A stretch of 64,000 nucleotides of DNA from Candidatus Altimarinota bacterium (GCA_018061065.1 JAGOUV010000003.1:1-64000); one strand, 5' to 3'. Positions 34,705-44,032 are shown, numbered from the stretch's first letter. Numbers and translations are program-made. Notes: a model not told the origin generated them from the letters alone.

Positions 34705-35883
34705 TTAGGTCACAATCCGATCCAGTTTGCCCTGTTTGATACCCTCGGCAATCTCCATAGCCACGCGTTCACCAACGCTTATGTTTTCGCCGTAGAGATA
34801 TCCTGTATACGGCGTAAAACGCGTCCCCGGAGAGCCAGGGATTCTCATGCTGACATCGAAGATCACAAACTCCTCCTTCCCCTCCTCCGCCGTCACCGCA
34901 CCCTGTAATGCAAACGGTCCAATAATTCCGGGAGCGCACTCTTTTTGCGTCGTCTTCACAAACCGTTCACCCAAGTCATACATTTTTTCCAAAAGGGATT
35001 CCTTTACCGTCACTGCTACATGTCCCGTCTCTACCATCTTTGGCTGCCAACTTTCCGGCAGCAACATTTGCTGACGCGCAGGCATGCGAAGCAGCCCATC
35101 CAAATTTGTCTGACGACGCATATCCGTTCCCATGACCTCAACCTCGTTGCTATACGGTGTGTAGAAATAATTTATGTTCACCTGTGCACCGATGATAAAT
35201 TCCTCCACCACCGCCTTCATCAAACCCTCTTTTGTAATCGTTCCTTTTGCCATCAGCTCATCGGCTTTGCTGCTGAGCTCCTCACGAGTTGTTGCGACAA
35301 AAAACGCACGCTCATAGCCACGCGTGGCCTCATTTACCTTTACCATCACGGGCTGATTAATATCAATTTTCTTTTCAAAAATTTCGCCAACTGTTCCAAA
35401 AATCTTCGGCGTTCTAATTCCCGCCTGCTTGAGTAAGTAATACTGATTGTTGGGCTGATCACGCTCCTCTAGTTTCAACATGTGACGCGTTCCGAAAATT
35501 GGCACATTAAAATCATTTTCAATTTTATTGAAGTCGCAGTAGACCCAAAAATAACGATTGTGCACAAAAATCGTCTTCATCTTACGCAAACGTTCCTGAA
35601 CCTCCGGATTCACGATATCTCCAAATGAAGGCAAAATAATGACATCATCAATACATCCAATTACATCGCCTGCACGATTAGCTGCATCGCGCGTTTTAAA
35701 ATATTTTGAGTAAGTGCTACTTCGCCCGTCCTTGCATACCGCTACCGTTTTAAATCCATATTTTTTTGCGCCCGCACATACATCTAAAGCACTATGCCCT
35801 CCGAGCACGCCAATCGTAATATCACTTGGGCTGTGAGCTCCATATGAGGCAACCAGTTTGCTGATCTGTTCAGGTGAAATCAT
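34705..35883 (-). CDS. PurP-like ATP-grasp ligase, paralogue 2
   Basis: PurP of archaea formylates AICAR with formate and ATP. This 392-residue protein has the PurP N-terminal domain (ITIGVLGGHSALDVCAGAKKYGFKTVAVC), FGTRHMLKLEERDQ and the ATP-grasp part with VMVKVNEATRGYERAFFV, VEEFIIGAQVNINYFY, GIIGPFALQG and FVIFDVSMRIPGSPGTRF. It is longer and more diverged than its upstream neighbour, so it may have another substrate. It has a TTGAGA-16-TATACT promoter ending 6 bases before the ATG, inside the end of the neighbouring gene. Confidence 0.82.
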   Translation of the reverse strand: MISPEQISKLVASYGAHSPSDITIGVLGGHSALDVCAGAKKYGFKTVAVCKDGRSSTYSKYFKTRDAANRAGDVIGCIDDVIILPSFGDIVNPEVQERLRKMKTIFVHNRYFWVYCDFNKIENDFNVPIFGTRHMLKLEERDQPNNQYYLLKQAGIRTPKIFGTVGEIFEKKIDINQPVMVKVNEATRGYERAFFVATTREELSSKADELMAKGTITKEGLMKAVVEEFIIGAQVNINYFYTPYSNEVEVMGTDMRRQTNLDGLLRMPARQQMLLPESWQPKMVETGHVAVTVKESLLEKMYDLGERFVKTTQKECAPGIIGPFALQGAVTAEEGKEEFVIFDVSMRIPGSPGTRFTPYTGYLYGENISVGERVAMEIAEGIKQGKLDRIVT

Positions 35884-35889
35884 GGCTGT

Positions 35890-35917
35890 AGTATAGCTTA
35901 TCCCAAAACCTTCTCAA
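35890..35917 (-). promoter_or_regulatory. Promoter of PurP-like paralogue 2
   Basis: Minus strand TTGAGA (35912-35917), 16-base spacer, TATACT (35890-35895), 6 bases to the ATG. It lies in the last codons of the upstream purP-like gene, so the two are not merely one operon. Confidence 0.6.
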
Positions 35918-36923
35918 TTTTTCCCGCCGCAATGGCTTCTTTGATATCGCGTGCGATCCTCCTTCCCGTCGACATCGGTACATCGTAGCGTAGCTGAGTA
36001 TACGGCGATCCTTCGATATATAAATTTGTTCCCGCCACAATGCGTGCAGAGATCTCAAAAACATAAAAATTTAAATCCTTATCCACAATCATCTCCAAAC
36101 AAAATGGCCCAAACAAACCACCATCAACAAATTCCCGTGAAGCCTTGATCACATTCTCACCCATTTCAAAAAGTTGCGGCAAAAGAGATTCACGAATCAC
36201 CAACGGGCTATTTCCCACAATCGTATAGCTCGTATTGATCTTTGTGGCGAGCTGATCGCGCGCAGCAATACGACCGATAGAATCAGCATTTGATTCATAT
36301 CGTTTATCAAAACTCATGATCTCCAACTCGCCTGTTAAACGCGAATAAAAATAATGGCAGTACACCGGCACACCCACGATATATTCTTGAATTGCGTAGT
36401 CTTTTTCCTTTGGATAACGCTTCATCGACTCATAAAATTCATCGGGCGTATTGGCAATAAAATAGCCCAATCCTCCACGAGCACCATGGAATTTCACAAT
36501 CACGGGACGATCAATATCATCGGGATGCTTGTAAACAGCAGGCAATTTCAATCCAGCTGAAAGCAGCCACTGACGTTCCTTGGTACGATCCGATTCCCAC
36601 TCCAAAATCGCTTTTGTTCCATAATGCAGACACTTAAGTTCCTGCACGCGCTGCCATCCAAGATAACTGACAAAAGAACCATGGGGAATAATAATTGCAT
36701 TCTGTGCCATGAGCTCTTTCTCCACTTGAAAAAAATGCTGGAAGCTATCAATCTCAATAATTTTATCGGCCACACGATAGCTCTCATAAGGCTTACTTGA
36801 GCCCTTTTGGCATATGCATATTGTTTCAAAACCCTCGTCACGCGCACCCTTCAAAATTTGCAGCGCAGTATGACTGCCCATCGTTGCAATCTTGTACTTT
36901 TTGGCTTTTTGCTGCGATTTCAT
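35898..36923 (-). CDS. purP: PurP-like FAICAR synthetase, paralogue 1
   Basis: A 341-residue ATP-grasp enzyme of the 5-formaminoimidazole-4-carboxamide ribotide synthetase family. YKIATMGSHTALQILKGARDEGFETICIC starts the N-terminal domain; then come YGTKAILEWE, VIVKFHGARGGLGYFIA, IQEYIVGVPVYCHYFY, GLFGPFCLEM and FEISARIVAGTNLYI. Its length and motifs fit archaeal PurP better than paralogue 2. The start is ATG 36923, because a perfect TTGACA-17-TAGAAT promoter ends 7 bases before it; a longer frame to 36959 would run through the promoter. purH, with the same reaction, is nearby. Confidence 0.85.
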   Translation of the reverse strand: MKSQQKAKKYKIATMGSHTALQILKGARDEGFETICICQKGSSKPYESYRVADKIIEIDSFQHFFQVEKELMAQNAIIIPHGSFVSYLGWQRVQELKCLHYGTKAILEWESDRTKERQWLLSAGLKLPAVYKHPDDIDRPVIVKFHGARGGLGYFIANTPDEFYESMKRYPKEKDYAIQEYIVGVPVYCHYFYSRLTGELEIMSFDKRYESNADSIGRIAARDQLATKINTSYTIVGNSPLVIRESLLPQLFEMGENVIKASREFVDGGLFGPFCLEMIVDKDLNFYVFEISARIVAGTNLYIEGSPYTQLRYDVPMSTGRRIARDIKEAIAAGKIEKVLG

Positions 36924-36930
36924 TAAAGAG

Positions 36931-36959
36931 ATTCTACTCATTTTCTCAATACCTGTCAA
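36931..36959 (-). promoter_or_regulatory. Promoter of PurP-like paralogue 1
   Basis: Minus strand TTGACA (36954-36959), 17-base spacer, TAGAAT (36931-36936), 7 bases to the ATG: a clear leaderless layout that fixes the start. Confidence 0.75.
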
Positions 36960-36973
36960 AAAATAGTGTCATC

Positions 36974-36982
36974 TGATATACT
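36974..36982 (+). promoter_or_regulatory. Extended -10 promoter of the lipoprotein gene
   Basis: TGA-TATACT, divergent from the purP promoter, about 25 bases before the lipoprotein ATG. Confidence 0.5.
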
Positions 36983-37007
36983 CTGTTCAACTTTTTAATC
37001 TTCAAAT

Positions 37008-37469
37008 ATGCAAAATACATCAAAAATTGCACTGACATTGGCCACCCTAGCGGTCTTCAGCTTGGTGCTTGCTGGTTGTAATAGAGATGAGATAAAACCC
37101 GATACTAATCTGTATCAAGTGGTACTCTTAAACAACGATCAGGTCTTCTTTGGAAAATTACACAATGCTGACGATAGAAATCCTTATTTAACCGACGTAT
37201 ATTACCTCAAACAAGAAGAGGCAAAAACAGACCAGAAAGGCAAATTAGTACAGCCTGCACAGCCTTCATTCCGTGTTATCAAACGTGGATTTGAGGAGCT
37301 TCACTCACCAACAGACCAAATGCATTTGAATAGTGATTCAATTGTATACTGGGAAAACGTAGGTGCTGAATCACTTATGGCAAAAGGCATTGCTGCAGAC
37401 ATCGCTGATCGCGCAAAACGTGCACAGGCGACACCTGCACCGACGCCCGTTCCTGCTCCCGTAAAATAA
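37008..37469 (+). CDS. Small lipoprotein
   Basis: A 153-residue exported lipoprotein. The signal peptide ends in the lipobox LVLAGC (Cys at about residue 23), so it should be lipidated and processed by LspA, whose gene is in this window. The mature part is beta-rich (LYQVVLLNNDQVFFGKLHN, DVYYLKQEEAK) and ends in a Pro/Ala tail (TPAPTPVPAPVK). Function unknown. It is followed by a bidirectional terminator shared with purH. Confidence 0.75.
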   Translation: MQNTSKIALTLATLAVFSLVLAGCNRDEIKPDTNLYQVVLLNNDQVFFGKLHNADDRNPYLTDVYYLKQEEAKTDQKGKLVQPAQPSFRVIKRGFEELHSPTDQMHLNSDSIVYWENVGAESLMAKGIAADIADRAKRAQATPAPTPVPAPVK

Positions 37470-37486
37470 TCGCACAAAAAAATAAG

Positions 37487-37525
37487 CCGTCCGTATCTTG
37501 AGTAATCAGGAACGGGCGGTTTTTT
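37487..37525. terminator. Bidirectional terminator between the lipoprotein gene and purH
   Basis: CCGTCCGT / ACGGGCGG (37487-37494, 37512-37519; one wobble) with a 17-base loop. TTTTTT follows on the plus strand and a T-rich run on the minus strand. It overlaps the last codon region of purH. Confidence 0.75.
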
Positions 37526-39071
37526 AGTGCCTAAACATTCGATATCCTGTGAAAACCATCGATATCCCCAGCTTATCAGCGACATCGATAACCTCTTGAT
37601 CGCGGATAGAACCACCAGGAGAAATAATTGAGGTAACCCCTGCAGCTGCTGCCTGTTCTACCGCATCAGGAAAAGGAAAAAACGCATCAGAGGCCATCAC
37701 CGATCCCGGAATATTCTCGCCTCCTTTTTTCACTGCAATCGTAACTGAATCCACGCGTGACATCTGACCTGCTCCAATTCCCGTAGCCCAATCACTCTCG
37801 CCATTTGATTTCGCAAAAATAACGGCGTTGCTCATGACGTGCTTACAAATAATATTTGCGAACAACATGGCGTGAATTTCCTCTTTTGTTGGCTGTTTTT
37901 TGGTTACCACTTTCAAATCACTTTCAGAAACAATATACGTATTTGCGTTTTGCACCAACAATCCCCCCGCCACTTTTTTAATATCACGCTTTTCTTCATC
38001 AAGTTTCAACGGGCCCGTCTCAAGCAGACGAATATTAACCTTCTCTTCCAAAAGCGCGAGCGCATCAGCGTCAAAAGACGGACACACAATGAGCTCTACA
38101 AAAATTTTATGCTTCTTAATATACTCGGCAATCGCGAGCGTCACCGGACGATTGAGTGCGATCACCGAACCAAATGCAGACAATGTATCCACATGAAATG
38201 CTCGATCAAACGCATTTTCAATGCTTGTACTCACCGCTACGCCACACGGGTTATTATGTTTGATAATCGCCACAGCCGGCTTCTCAAATTCCTTAACTAA
38301 CTCCAACGCAGAGTTCGCATCCACAATATTATTGAAAGATAATTCTTTACCGTGCAGCACTTTTGCATTGGTAACATTTGCATCGTGATTTTTCTTATTG
38401 CGGAAGAAAGCCGCACGCTGATGCGGATTTTCGCCATAGCGCAACGTTCGTACTTTCTCATAATTGAGATCCAACAACTCAGGCATATCTAATTTTCCAC
38501 GGAACCATTTATAGATATGTGTGTCATAGTTGCTCGTTCCTTCAAAAGCTTCGAATGCTAATTTCTTACGTGTTTCTGGGCTCGTTTCGCCATTTGCTGC
38601 AATTTCTTTAATCACTTCATCATACTGCTCTGTTCGTGTCACCACGGTCACATATTTATAATTTTTTGCCGCTGCACGAATTAAACTTGGACCACCAATA
38701 TCAATTTGCTCGATCGTATCATCCTCACTCAAACCCTCTTGTGCTGCTGATTTTTCAAATTCATACAAATTCACACAAACCAAATCAATGGGAGTGATTC
38801 CCTCTTTTGCTGCGACTTCAATATCTCCTGCATTTTCACGACGCATCAAAATGCCACCAAATACTTTTGGATGTAGGGTCTTCACGCGTCCGCCCATCAC
38901 TTCTGGGAAACCAGTATGTTCAGAAACATCTTCAACACTAATACCCGCTTCTCGCAGTATTTTTGCCGTTCCACCGGTTGATAAAATCCGGATATTCTTT
39001 TTAGCGAGCGCAGCCGCAAAATCGACTATGCCACTCTTATCAGTTACAGATATAAGAGCCGTTTTAATCAT
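37524..39071 (-). CDS. purH: Bifunctional AICAR formyltransferase / IMP cyclohydrolase
   Basis: Carries out the last two steps to IMP. At 515 residues, the N-terminal MGS-like cyclohydrolase (about 1-140) has ALISVTDKSGIVDFA, STGGTAKILREAGI and GGRVKTLHPKVFGGIL. The C-terminal transformylase has LRYGENPHQRAAF, GKELSFNNIVDANSALELV and KHNNPCG with the catalytic Lys/His, then IVCPSFDADAL. It needs 10-formyl-THF. It duplicates the proposed reaction of the purP-like genes just upstream. No clear promoter near the ATG was found. Confidence 0.96.
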   Translation of the reverse strand: MIKTALISVTDKSGIVDFAAALAKKNIRILSTGGTAKILREAGISVEDVSEHTGFPEVMGGRVKTLHPKVFGGILMRRENAGDIEVAAKEGITPIDLVCVNLYEFEKSAAQEGLSEDDTIEQIDIGGPSLIRAAAKNYKYVTVVTRTEQYDEVIKEIAANGETSPETRKKLAFEAFEGTSNYDTHIYKWFRGKLDMPELLDLNYEKVRTLRYGENPHQRAAFFRNKKNHDANVTNAKVLHGKELSFNNIVDANSALELVKEFEKPAVAIIKHNNPCGVAVSTSIENAFDRAFHVDTLSAFGSVIALNRPVTLAIAEYIKKHKIFVELIVCPSFDADALALLEEKVNIRLLETGPLKLDEEKRDIKKVAGGLLVQNANTYIVSESDLKVVTKKQPTKEEIHAMLFANIICKHVMSNAVIFAKSNGESDWATGIGAGQMSRVDSVTIAVKKGGENIPGSVMASDAFFPFPDAVEQAAAAGVTSIISPGGSIRDQEVIDVADKLGISMVFTGYRMFRH

Positions 39072-39117
39072 AATTCAAACCGGGTGCTAGCGTACTCCCT
39101 AGGAGCATTTGGGTAAA

Positions 39118-39146
39118 TAGACAGATATTGACAGATAGCGTATAAT
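39118..39146 (+). promoter_or_regulatory. Promoter of the DUF1704-like gene
   Basis: TAGACA (39118-39123), 17-base spacer, perfect TATAAT (39141-39146), then 10 bases to the ATG at 39157. A leader of about 4 bases is expected. Confidence 0.7.
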
Positions 39147-39156
39147 ATTGGTAGCT

Positions 39157-40500
39157 ATGGAACCAACTGAAGAAAAAATCACCACAGAGACTCACCTTGA
39201 TGCAGATCTCAGCAATCGACTTCAGGAAATTTTTGATGAGGGAGAGGTTGAGGTATTAAAAGTAGTAAGCCCCTCAGTTGATACAGACGAGGAGGCAGCT
39301 TTTCTCAATGGCGCAGAAAAAATTCCTGCGCTCACCTATCCCAAACTACAAGATCCGGCAACCATTGAAAAAATTACAAAGTACATAGAACGGCTTGAGT
39401 CATTTAAGCAAGAACTCAAGGCCACAATGATGCCACACTTCAAAGCAAAGGAAACAAAAAATCCAGAATATATTTTAGCGCTGTTGTATCTAAAAAAAGT
39501 AAATGATTTACTCGCCAGCTATAAAGGGCTGATTGCAACTTCACAAATTAAAGATAAGAGACAAACTGCCTACTCGCGCTTTCTTTTTGGCGATGCAAAT
39601 CCAGAAGAAGCTGCTCGCTATAATCAAGCGCTCGACGCCCTGGTAGAAGAAAAACGTTCAGCGGCCACTGCTAACGATGGGGCGGAAAAAGGTCCTACAT
39701 CAAAGCCAAAATTAAGTGGCTCGCAAATCGCTGAGGTATTTAACATGTATCTACAGAAATACGGCTGGGATGAGTGGAAAGCCGAAGCTAATAGTAAGGT
39801 GGCGGTTGTTACCACCTATCCACAGACTAAGACAATTGCTATACCCGAAGGTTTTAATTGTACCTACGAACGCGTGATACAGCTCCTGGCGGGTCAGCTT
39901 AAAACCCGTGTTTTTACACAACATGATGAGACGACGAACCCAGAGGGAAAGCGTTTAGCGCTGCTGAAGAATGGCCCCGGCTATGAAAATCTGCTTGAAG
40001 GTATGGTGATGCATCACGAGGGAATGGTGAGTGATGAGAGCAATGACGAGTTTACTGCACTGCTTCGCGCAAGTGCGGTGGGCTGGGCGCGCACTGAGGC
40101 GCCTACTGAGGTCTTCAAAAAGATTAATTCATACTACAAAGAATATTTAGGTCTCAAGGAAAAAACTGCCCGAAAAAAATCATGGGATATGTACAAGCGC
40201 TTATATAGAGGCACTCGTGGCCAGAATACCGGAGCATACTCGACACGCTTGGTCACTTACCAAAAAGGACTCGAATTAGTAAACGGATATCTTGAGCACG
40301 GGCTCGATGGAAAGACGCCAGGAAAATTTGAGGATTTATTTATCGGAAAAATCAGCCTTGATGACCTCGAGCGCTACCACGAATTGGGCTTCAAAGAAGG
40401 ACCAGAACATCGAAAACCACCTGCAGATCCTACCGCAATCCAGGGCTACCGTGATGAGGTGCACCAGATGATCGATGACGTTACGGGTACTGCCGCCTAA
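39157..40500 (+). CDS. Unknown protein, possibly a degenerate DUF1704-like metalloprotease
   Basis: A 447-residue soluble protein. The layout of its middle and end ([34 protein letters not shown], then [11 protein letters not shown]) recalls the DUF1704/MATCAP-like fold, in which HExxxH and a downstream glutamate bind zinc. Here the place of HExxxH reads AGQLKTR, so zinc binding would be lost; the match is tentative. The N-terminal ~120 residues are acidic and helical. ATG 39157 is chosen because the promoter places transcription just before it; an in-frame TTG at 39148 is less likely. The stop overlaps yidD by 4 bp. Confidence 0.65.
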   Translation: MEPTEEKITTETHLDADLSNRLQEIFDEGEVEVLKVVSPSVDTDEEAAFLNGAEKIPALTYPKLQDPATIEKITKYIERLESFKQELKATMMPHFKAKETKNPEYILALLYLKKVNDLLASYKGLIATSQIKDKRQTAYSRFLFGDANPEEAARYNQALDALVEEKRSAATANDGAEKGPTSKPKLSGSQIAEVFNMYLQKYGWDEWKAEANSKVAVVTTYPQTKTIAIPEGFNCTYERVIQLLAGQLKTRVFTQHDETTNPEGKRLALLKNGPGYENLLEGMVMHHEGMVSDESNDEFTALLRASAVGWARTEAPTEVFKKINSYYKEYLGLKEKTARKKSWDMYKRLYRGTRGQNTGAYSTRLVTYQKGLELVNGYLEHGLDGKTPGKFEDLFIGKISLDDLERYHELGFKEGPEHRKPPADPTAIQGYRDEVHQMIDDVTGTAA

Positions 40501-40748
40501 ACTTGGTCCACGCCTCCCCTGCTACACGGATTACACCGTAATATGCGCCAGGTGCCCTTTAAACCACCCCAAAGCACGCCGTGCTTCTCGATAGCTTGTT
40601 TGGTGTACTCGGAACATGTCGGCGAGAATTTACAGTAGCCCTCAGGAAAAAGAACCTTCATCGGCCCGTGATCGGGCGAGAGGGTTTTTTGATAGAGTTT
40701 GATGACCGCAATAAACGGCCACCGAATTATTTTTTTTATTGTTCGCAC
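40497..40748 (-). CDS. yidD: Membrane protein insertion efficiency factor YidD
   Basis: A small (83-residue) membrane-associated protein that helps YidC insert membrane proteins. It carries [51 protein letters not shown] and the closing GVDQV, all YidD hallmarks. Usually it sits between rnpA and yidC; neither is here, so the gene has moved. It follows the LysM/M23 gene by 12 bases on the same strand. Confidence 0.93.
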   Translation of the reverse strand: MRTIKKIIRWPFIAVIKLYQKTLSPDHGPMKVLFPEGYCKFSPTCSEYTKQAIEKHGVLWGGLKGTWRILRCNPCSRGGVDQV

Positions 40749-40760
40749 AGATGAATTTTA

Positions 40761-42020
40761 CTATTTCTTTGCCAAGTAATTCATAAAGTTCTGCTTCATT
40801 CCCTTCACATACAATTCAATGTGCAAATGAATACCCGTCATACCATATACATTTCCTGAAGAACCCATCTGACCGATTGCGTCACCTGAAGCTACGACAT
40901 CACCAACATTTTTATACTGAGCATCCAAGTGAGCATAGAGCGTCTGATAACCATTACCGTGATCGATAATATAGTAGTTACCAAATCCACCACCACACTT
41001 ACGCTGACGGCTTACCTTAAGCTGAGGACAACCTGAAACTTTCTTAATAATTTTACCATCTGCTGCCGCCACAATATCTGGCTTAGCAGGATTACCAATA
41101 TCGATAGCAAGATGCGCTTTCTTAAATCCTTGAGTAACCTTGCCATTTGTAGGGAAGACAAACTTGCCACCTGCAGTTCCCTCATACTTATCATTTGAGA
41201 CTGAGATCTGAGCCTTGCTTGATCCACTCACAGGAATCACACGTCCACCACGTACATCTGCACGGACAATGACCGGAACATCTTGTACCTGTTGCTTACC
41301 ACCTGGGATGAATAAGCGCTGCCCCTGAGTAATAGTGTCAGTGAGTAATTTATTGTGATCTTTGATTGCCTTCACCTCGACTCCATATGTCTTAGCGAGC
41401 GAAGCGAGCGTCTCTGTCTTGCTTGCAATAACATGAGAAACACCATCGACAGGAGGAATCGTCACTACCTGACCTACACGAAGCTTCTCTGGATTAGTAA
41501 TGCCGTTCTCCCACATAATCGTCTGCTGCTTCACGCTATACATAGCTGCAATAGCTGAAAGTGTCTGTCCGCTCGTAACCGTATGTTGAATGCTATCTGA
41601 GTAAGCAACTGCTGCCTGAGCATCCCCTCCCTCTACCGAGCTCTTCATCATAACTCCATCGTCGGTCATTACCATTGAAGGTAAATCACCTGGATCAATA
41701 TCTCCGATATAATCAGTATCGGTAAAATAATCTGCAGTAAAACCTGTCTCAAGAAGAGTTGCAGGCTGGAATGAAGTAAAGATAAGGAGCGCTGATGCGA
41801 TTGCAACAGTCTGCTTAGTAAATTTCTTAATAGGATCTTGTTGTGTGCTTGATACTTTTACTGACTTTGATGAACTGAAGATGTTCAATCGAGAGACTGC
41901 GCTGAGCAGACTACCCGCATTTAAAAACACTTTCTTGTGACGGCGCAGCTTTGCGCTCTTGTTTACCTTCAGTACCTCCTCGCTCTCTGTGTTATCGTTG
42001 AGTGAATTGTTTTGAAGCAT
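40761..42020 (-). CDS. LysM and M23 domain peptidoglycan endopeptidase
   Basis: A 419-residue cell-wall hydrolase. A basic cytoplasmic N-terminus of about 70 residues precedes one membrane segment (about 72-90, VAIASALLIFTSFQPA). Two LysM modules follow (about 145-192 and 195-240; HTVTSGQTLSAIAAMY and HVIASKTETLASLAKTY), then the M23 domain (about 275-419). The M23 zinc-site residues are in HLAIDIG, DHGNGYQTLYAHL and the final GIHLHIEL. It probably cuts peptide cross-links in peptidoglycan. The 5' leader holds a weak TTGCCG-16-TAAAAT promoter. Confidence 0.92.
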   Translation of the reverse strand: MLQNNSLNDNTESEEVLKVNKSAKLRRHKKVFLNAGSLLSAVSRLNIFSSSKSVKVSSTQQDPIKKFTKQTVAIASALLIFTSFQPATLLETGFTADYFTDTDYIGDIDPGDLPSMVMTDDGVMMKSSVEGGDAQAAVAYSDSIQHTVTSGQTLSAIAAMYSVKQQTIMWENGITNPEKLRVGQVVTIPPVDGVSHVIASKTETLASLAKTYGVEVKAIKDHNKLLTDTITQGQRLFIPGGKQQVQDVPVIVRADVRGGRVIPVSGSSKAQISVSNDKYEGTAGGKFVFPTNGKVTQGFKKAHLAIDIGNPAKPDIVAAADGKIIKKVSGCPQLKVSRQRKCGGGFGNYYIIDHGNGYQTLYAHLDAQYKNVGDVVASGDAIGQMGSSGNVYGMTGIHLHIELYVKGMKQNFMNYLAKK

Positions 42021-42124
42021 ATTTTTTTGATCCGCCCGGAAACCGAAAGATGAACTTAGTGCGTTTCCAATTAGATCTCACCAATTTTAGGCCTTTAGGC
42101 GATATCGGCAAGCTGAGGTATTTG

Positions 42125-42141
42125 ACATTTACCATAAATGT
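42125..42141. promoter_or_regulatory. Inverted repeat upstream of the M23 gene
   Basis: ACATTTA-CCA-TAAATGT, perfect 7-bp arms, in the 243-base gap between the LemA-like and M23 genes, overlapping a plus-strand TTGACA. A regulator site is possible; no partner is known. Confidence 0.35.
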
Positions 42142-42170
42142 TACCTATTCACCTATTTTTGTCTTCAGGT

Positions 42171-42197
42171 TAAAAAGCCCTATTAACAGATAGGACT
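42171..42197 (-). terminator. Terminator of the LemA-like gene
   Basis: Minus strand AGTCCTAT / ATAGGGCT stem (42190-42197 and 42176-42183, one wobble), 6-base loop, followed by a U-tract at 42171-42176. Confidence 0.6.
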
Positions 42198-42264
42198 AAA
42201 AAACAATTAAGTCTATATACGTCAAGGGGTTGTACCTTGCGGTAAATGGATTATATTCTGTAAT

Positions 42265-42765
42265 TCACACGTTTTTGAGGGGGCTTGATAGCCCTTTTGG
42301 GAAGGCGAACGACACTAATCTATACCAAACCTTACTTATTCTGTTACACCATTCAGCTACTAAAAAGTTATGGATGCCGATGTGTGCCCGTATTGCTTCC
42401 GTGGCTTGTGCAAGCTCTGTTTTGACTGCTAAATAGCTCGTATCGGAAGCACTTGAGGCCTCTTTTTCCAGGTGGATCTCCTGTACCAAATGGCTTATTG
42501 TTGCCTCAAATCCTAGTTCATCAGCAAGTGTTAGTGACGGGGAAGTGGCTTGCGTACGCAGCTCTATAAGCTTTGCTATCAGTTCAGGCTTTACCGAAGT
42601 ACGCGTCAGCTCTATATAGAGAGGTAGGAGATGACGACGTTTCCAGAAGAGATTACGCACCTCATCCTGTGCTTTTTCTATCTTATCTTTGAGCTGAGAT
42701 AATAAGCTATAGAGGATGGCGATTCCAAAGATCGCTACTATTATAAGGACGGTGACCAAGTACAT
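42265..42765 (-). CDS. LemA-like membrane protein
   Basis: A 166-residue protein with one N-terminal membrane segment (about residues 2-22) followed by a long helical bundle. AQDEVRNLFWKRRHLLPLYIEL resembles the LemA start and TEAIRAHIGIHNFLVAEWCNRI its last helix, ending FPKGLSSPLKNV. LemA proteins have no firm biochemical role. Its start region overlaps the upstream side of the divergent ligase-like gene. Call is by pattern only. Confidence 0.6.
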   Translation of the reverse strand: MYLVTVLIIVAIFGIAILYSLLSQLKDKIEKAQDEVRNLFWKRRHLLPLYIELTRTSVKPELIAKLIELRTQATSPSLTLADELGFEATISHLVQEIHLEKEASSASDTSYLAVKTELAQATEAIRAHIGIHNFLVAEWCNRISKVWYRLVSFAFPKGLSSPLKNV

Positions 42766-42769
42766 ACGC

Positions 42770-42775
42770 TATAAT
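42770..42775 (+). promoter_or_regulatory. -10 box of the ligase-like gene
   Basis: Perfect TATAAT, 9 bases before the ATG at 42785. No good -35. The frame extends upstream to 42716, but transcription should begin near 42782, supporting the later start. Confidence 0.5.
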
Positions 42776-42784
42776 TATACCCAA

Positions 42785-44032
42785 ATGCCCCAATTAAAAC
42801 TAAGTGTAAGACATATTTTAGTACTTATATTAGTAGGGCTGATTCCCTTTCATGCCTTTTTAATCACCTGGCTGCGCGATGTGTGGCCGGCCGGCGGCTT
42901 TCTAGCAGCCTGGAAAGAGGGGTTAATGGTCCTCTTACTACTAATAGGAGGAGGTGAACTTATACTAAAGAGACATAGTATTAAGCTTGATCGGCTAGAT
43001 CTGGCGCTTAGTATCTATATAGGAGTGGCTCTGATATGGGGAATCGTTCAGAAGGAAACAGTTACTCAATGGCTTTTTGGAATGCGTATCGATGTGCTGC
43101 CTTTTATCGTGTTTGGCGTGCTGCGGCATGTCACCTGGAGTGAACAGCAAAAAGAGCAGCTGTATAAGGTTATCTATATAAGTAGTGTGATCATCTTGAG
43201 TTTTGGAATTTTGCAGGCGCTTGTGCTCCCCCGAGATTTCTTAGTGAATTTTGGCTATGGGACGGCTCAAGATATGCTAACGGCAGGAGAAGCAATCACG
43301 GGATGTCAGTATTTGGAGCATACGGCAAAAGTCTGCCGCGCGATCGCTACTTTTGGGGGACCAACGCGCTATGGTGTGTATCTCCTAGTGATTGCCGGTG
43401 TGGTACTACCGTTTTTGCGAACTAAAAAACGTCACCTTACTATAGTAGGAGGTTTGATTGCCTTGAACATCTTCCTCACCTACTCGCGTTCTGTGTGGGT
43501 AGCGGCAGCGGTTATGGTAATCATAGGAAGTTTCTTTTTTGCCTCGAAAAAAATGCGCCGCGTGTTGGCGGGACTGATTATTATCGGAGTGGTCGCGGTG
43601 GGCGTCACCGGAATATTGGTAAAAGATCTGGATCAACATCAGTCGCTGCTGCGCAGTATTATTGTGCGAGCCTCTTCTTCGGGCGAGCACATGACCTATC
43701 TCAAAAAAGGACTAGACGTCTTAGTCGCGCATCCAATGGGTATTGGCTTGGGTACGGTGGGGCCTGCCTCGCTGAGATTTACGCCTTTTCTTACTGAAAA
43801 TTGGTTTTTACAAATTGCGATTGAGATGGGAATGGTAGGGATTGCCGCATTTATGTGGATGCTTATTGAAATGGGAATGCGATTATATAAAACCATGACC
43901 GTGGAGAATCGTGGACTGCTTTTGGCTCTTATTGGAATATGTGTAACCGGATTATTTACCCATTCTTTTGAAGAAAGCGCGGCAACGGTGACACTCCTGA
44001 CTGTAGGGTCTGCGCTTTTACGTGGAGATTGA
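42785..44032 (+). CDS. O-antigen ligase/polymerase-like membrane protein
   Basis: A 415-residue polytopic membrane protein of the Wzy/WaaL (O-antigen ligase) superfamily, which joins or polymerises surface glycans. It has about 10-12 membrane segments, YSRSVWVAAAVMVIIG near the middle and a large extracytoplasmic loop (about 170-215). The conserved late segment HPMGIGLGTVG is followed by ENWFLQIAIEMGMVG. The start is ATG 42785, matching the promoter. It ends in TGA, and the -35 of the next gene overlaps this stop codon. Confidence 0.8.
   Translation: MPQLKLSVRHILVLILVGLIPFHAFLITWLRDVWPAGGFLAAWKEGLMVLLLLIGGGELILKRHSIKLDRLDLALSIYIGVALIWGIVQKETVTQWLFGMRIDVLPFIVFGVLRHVTWSEQQKEQLYKVIYISSVIILSFGILQALVLPRDFLVNFGYGTAQDMLTAGEAITGCQYLEHTAKVCRAIATFGGPTRYGVYLLVIAGVVLPFLRTKKRHLTIVGGLIALNIFLTYSRSVWVAAAVMVIIGSFFFASKKMRRVLAGLIIIGVVAVGVTGILVKDLDQHQSLLRSIIVRASSSGEHMTYLKKGLDVLVAHPMGIGLGTVGPASLRFTPFLTENWFLQIAIEMGMVGIAAFMWMLIEMGMRLYKTMTVENRGLLLALIGICVTGLFTHSFEESAATVTLLTVGSALLRGD

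Noticed and set aside
36924-36959. Longer N-terminus for PurP-like paralogue 1 from TTG 36959
   Set aside because: The extension lies across a near-perfect promoter, so it would not be transcribed.
42021-42264. Riboswitch (c-di-AMP type) before the M23 peptidase gene
   Set aside because: The region has a short hairpin (GGAAAC/GTTTCC) but none of the conserved motifs of that class.
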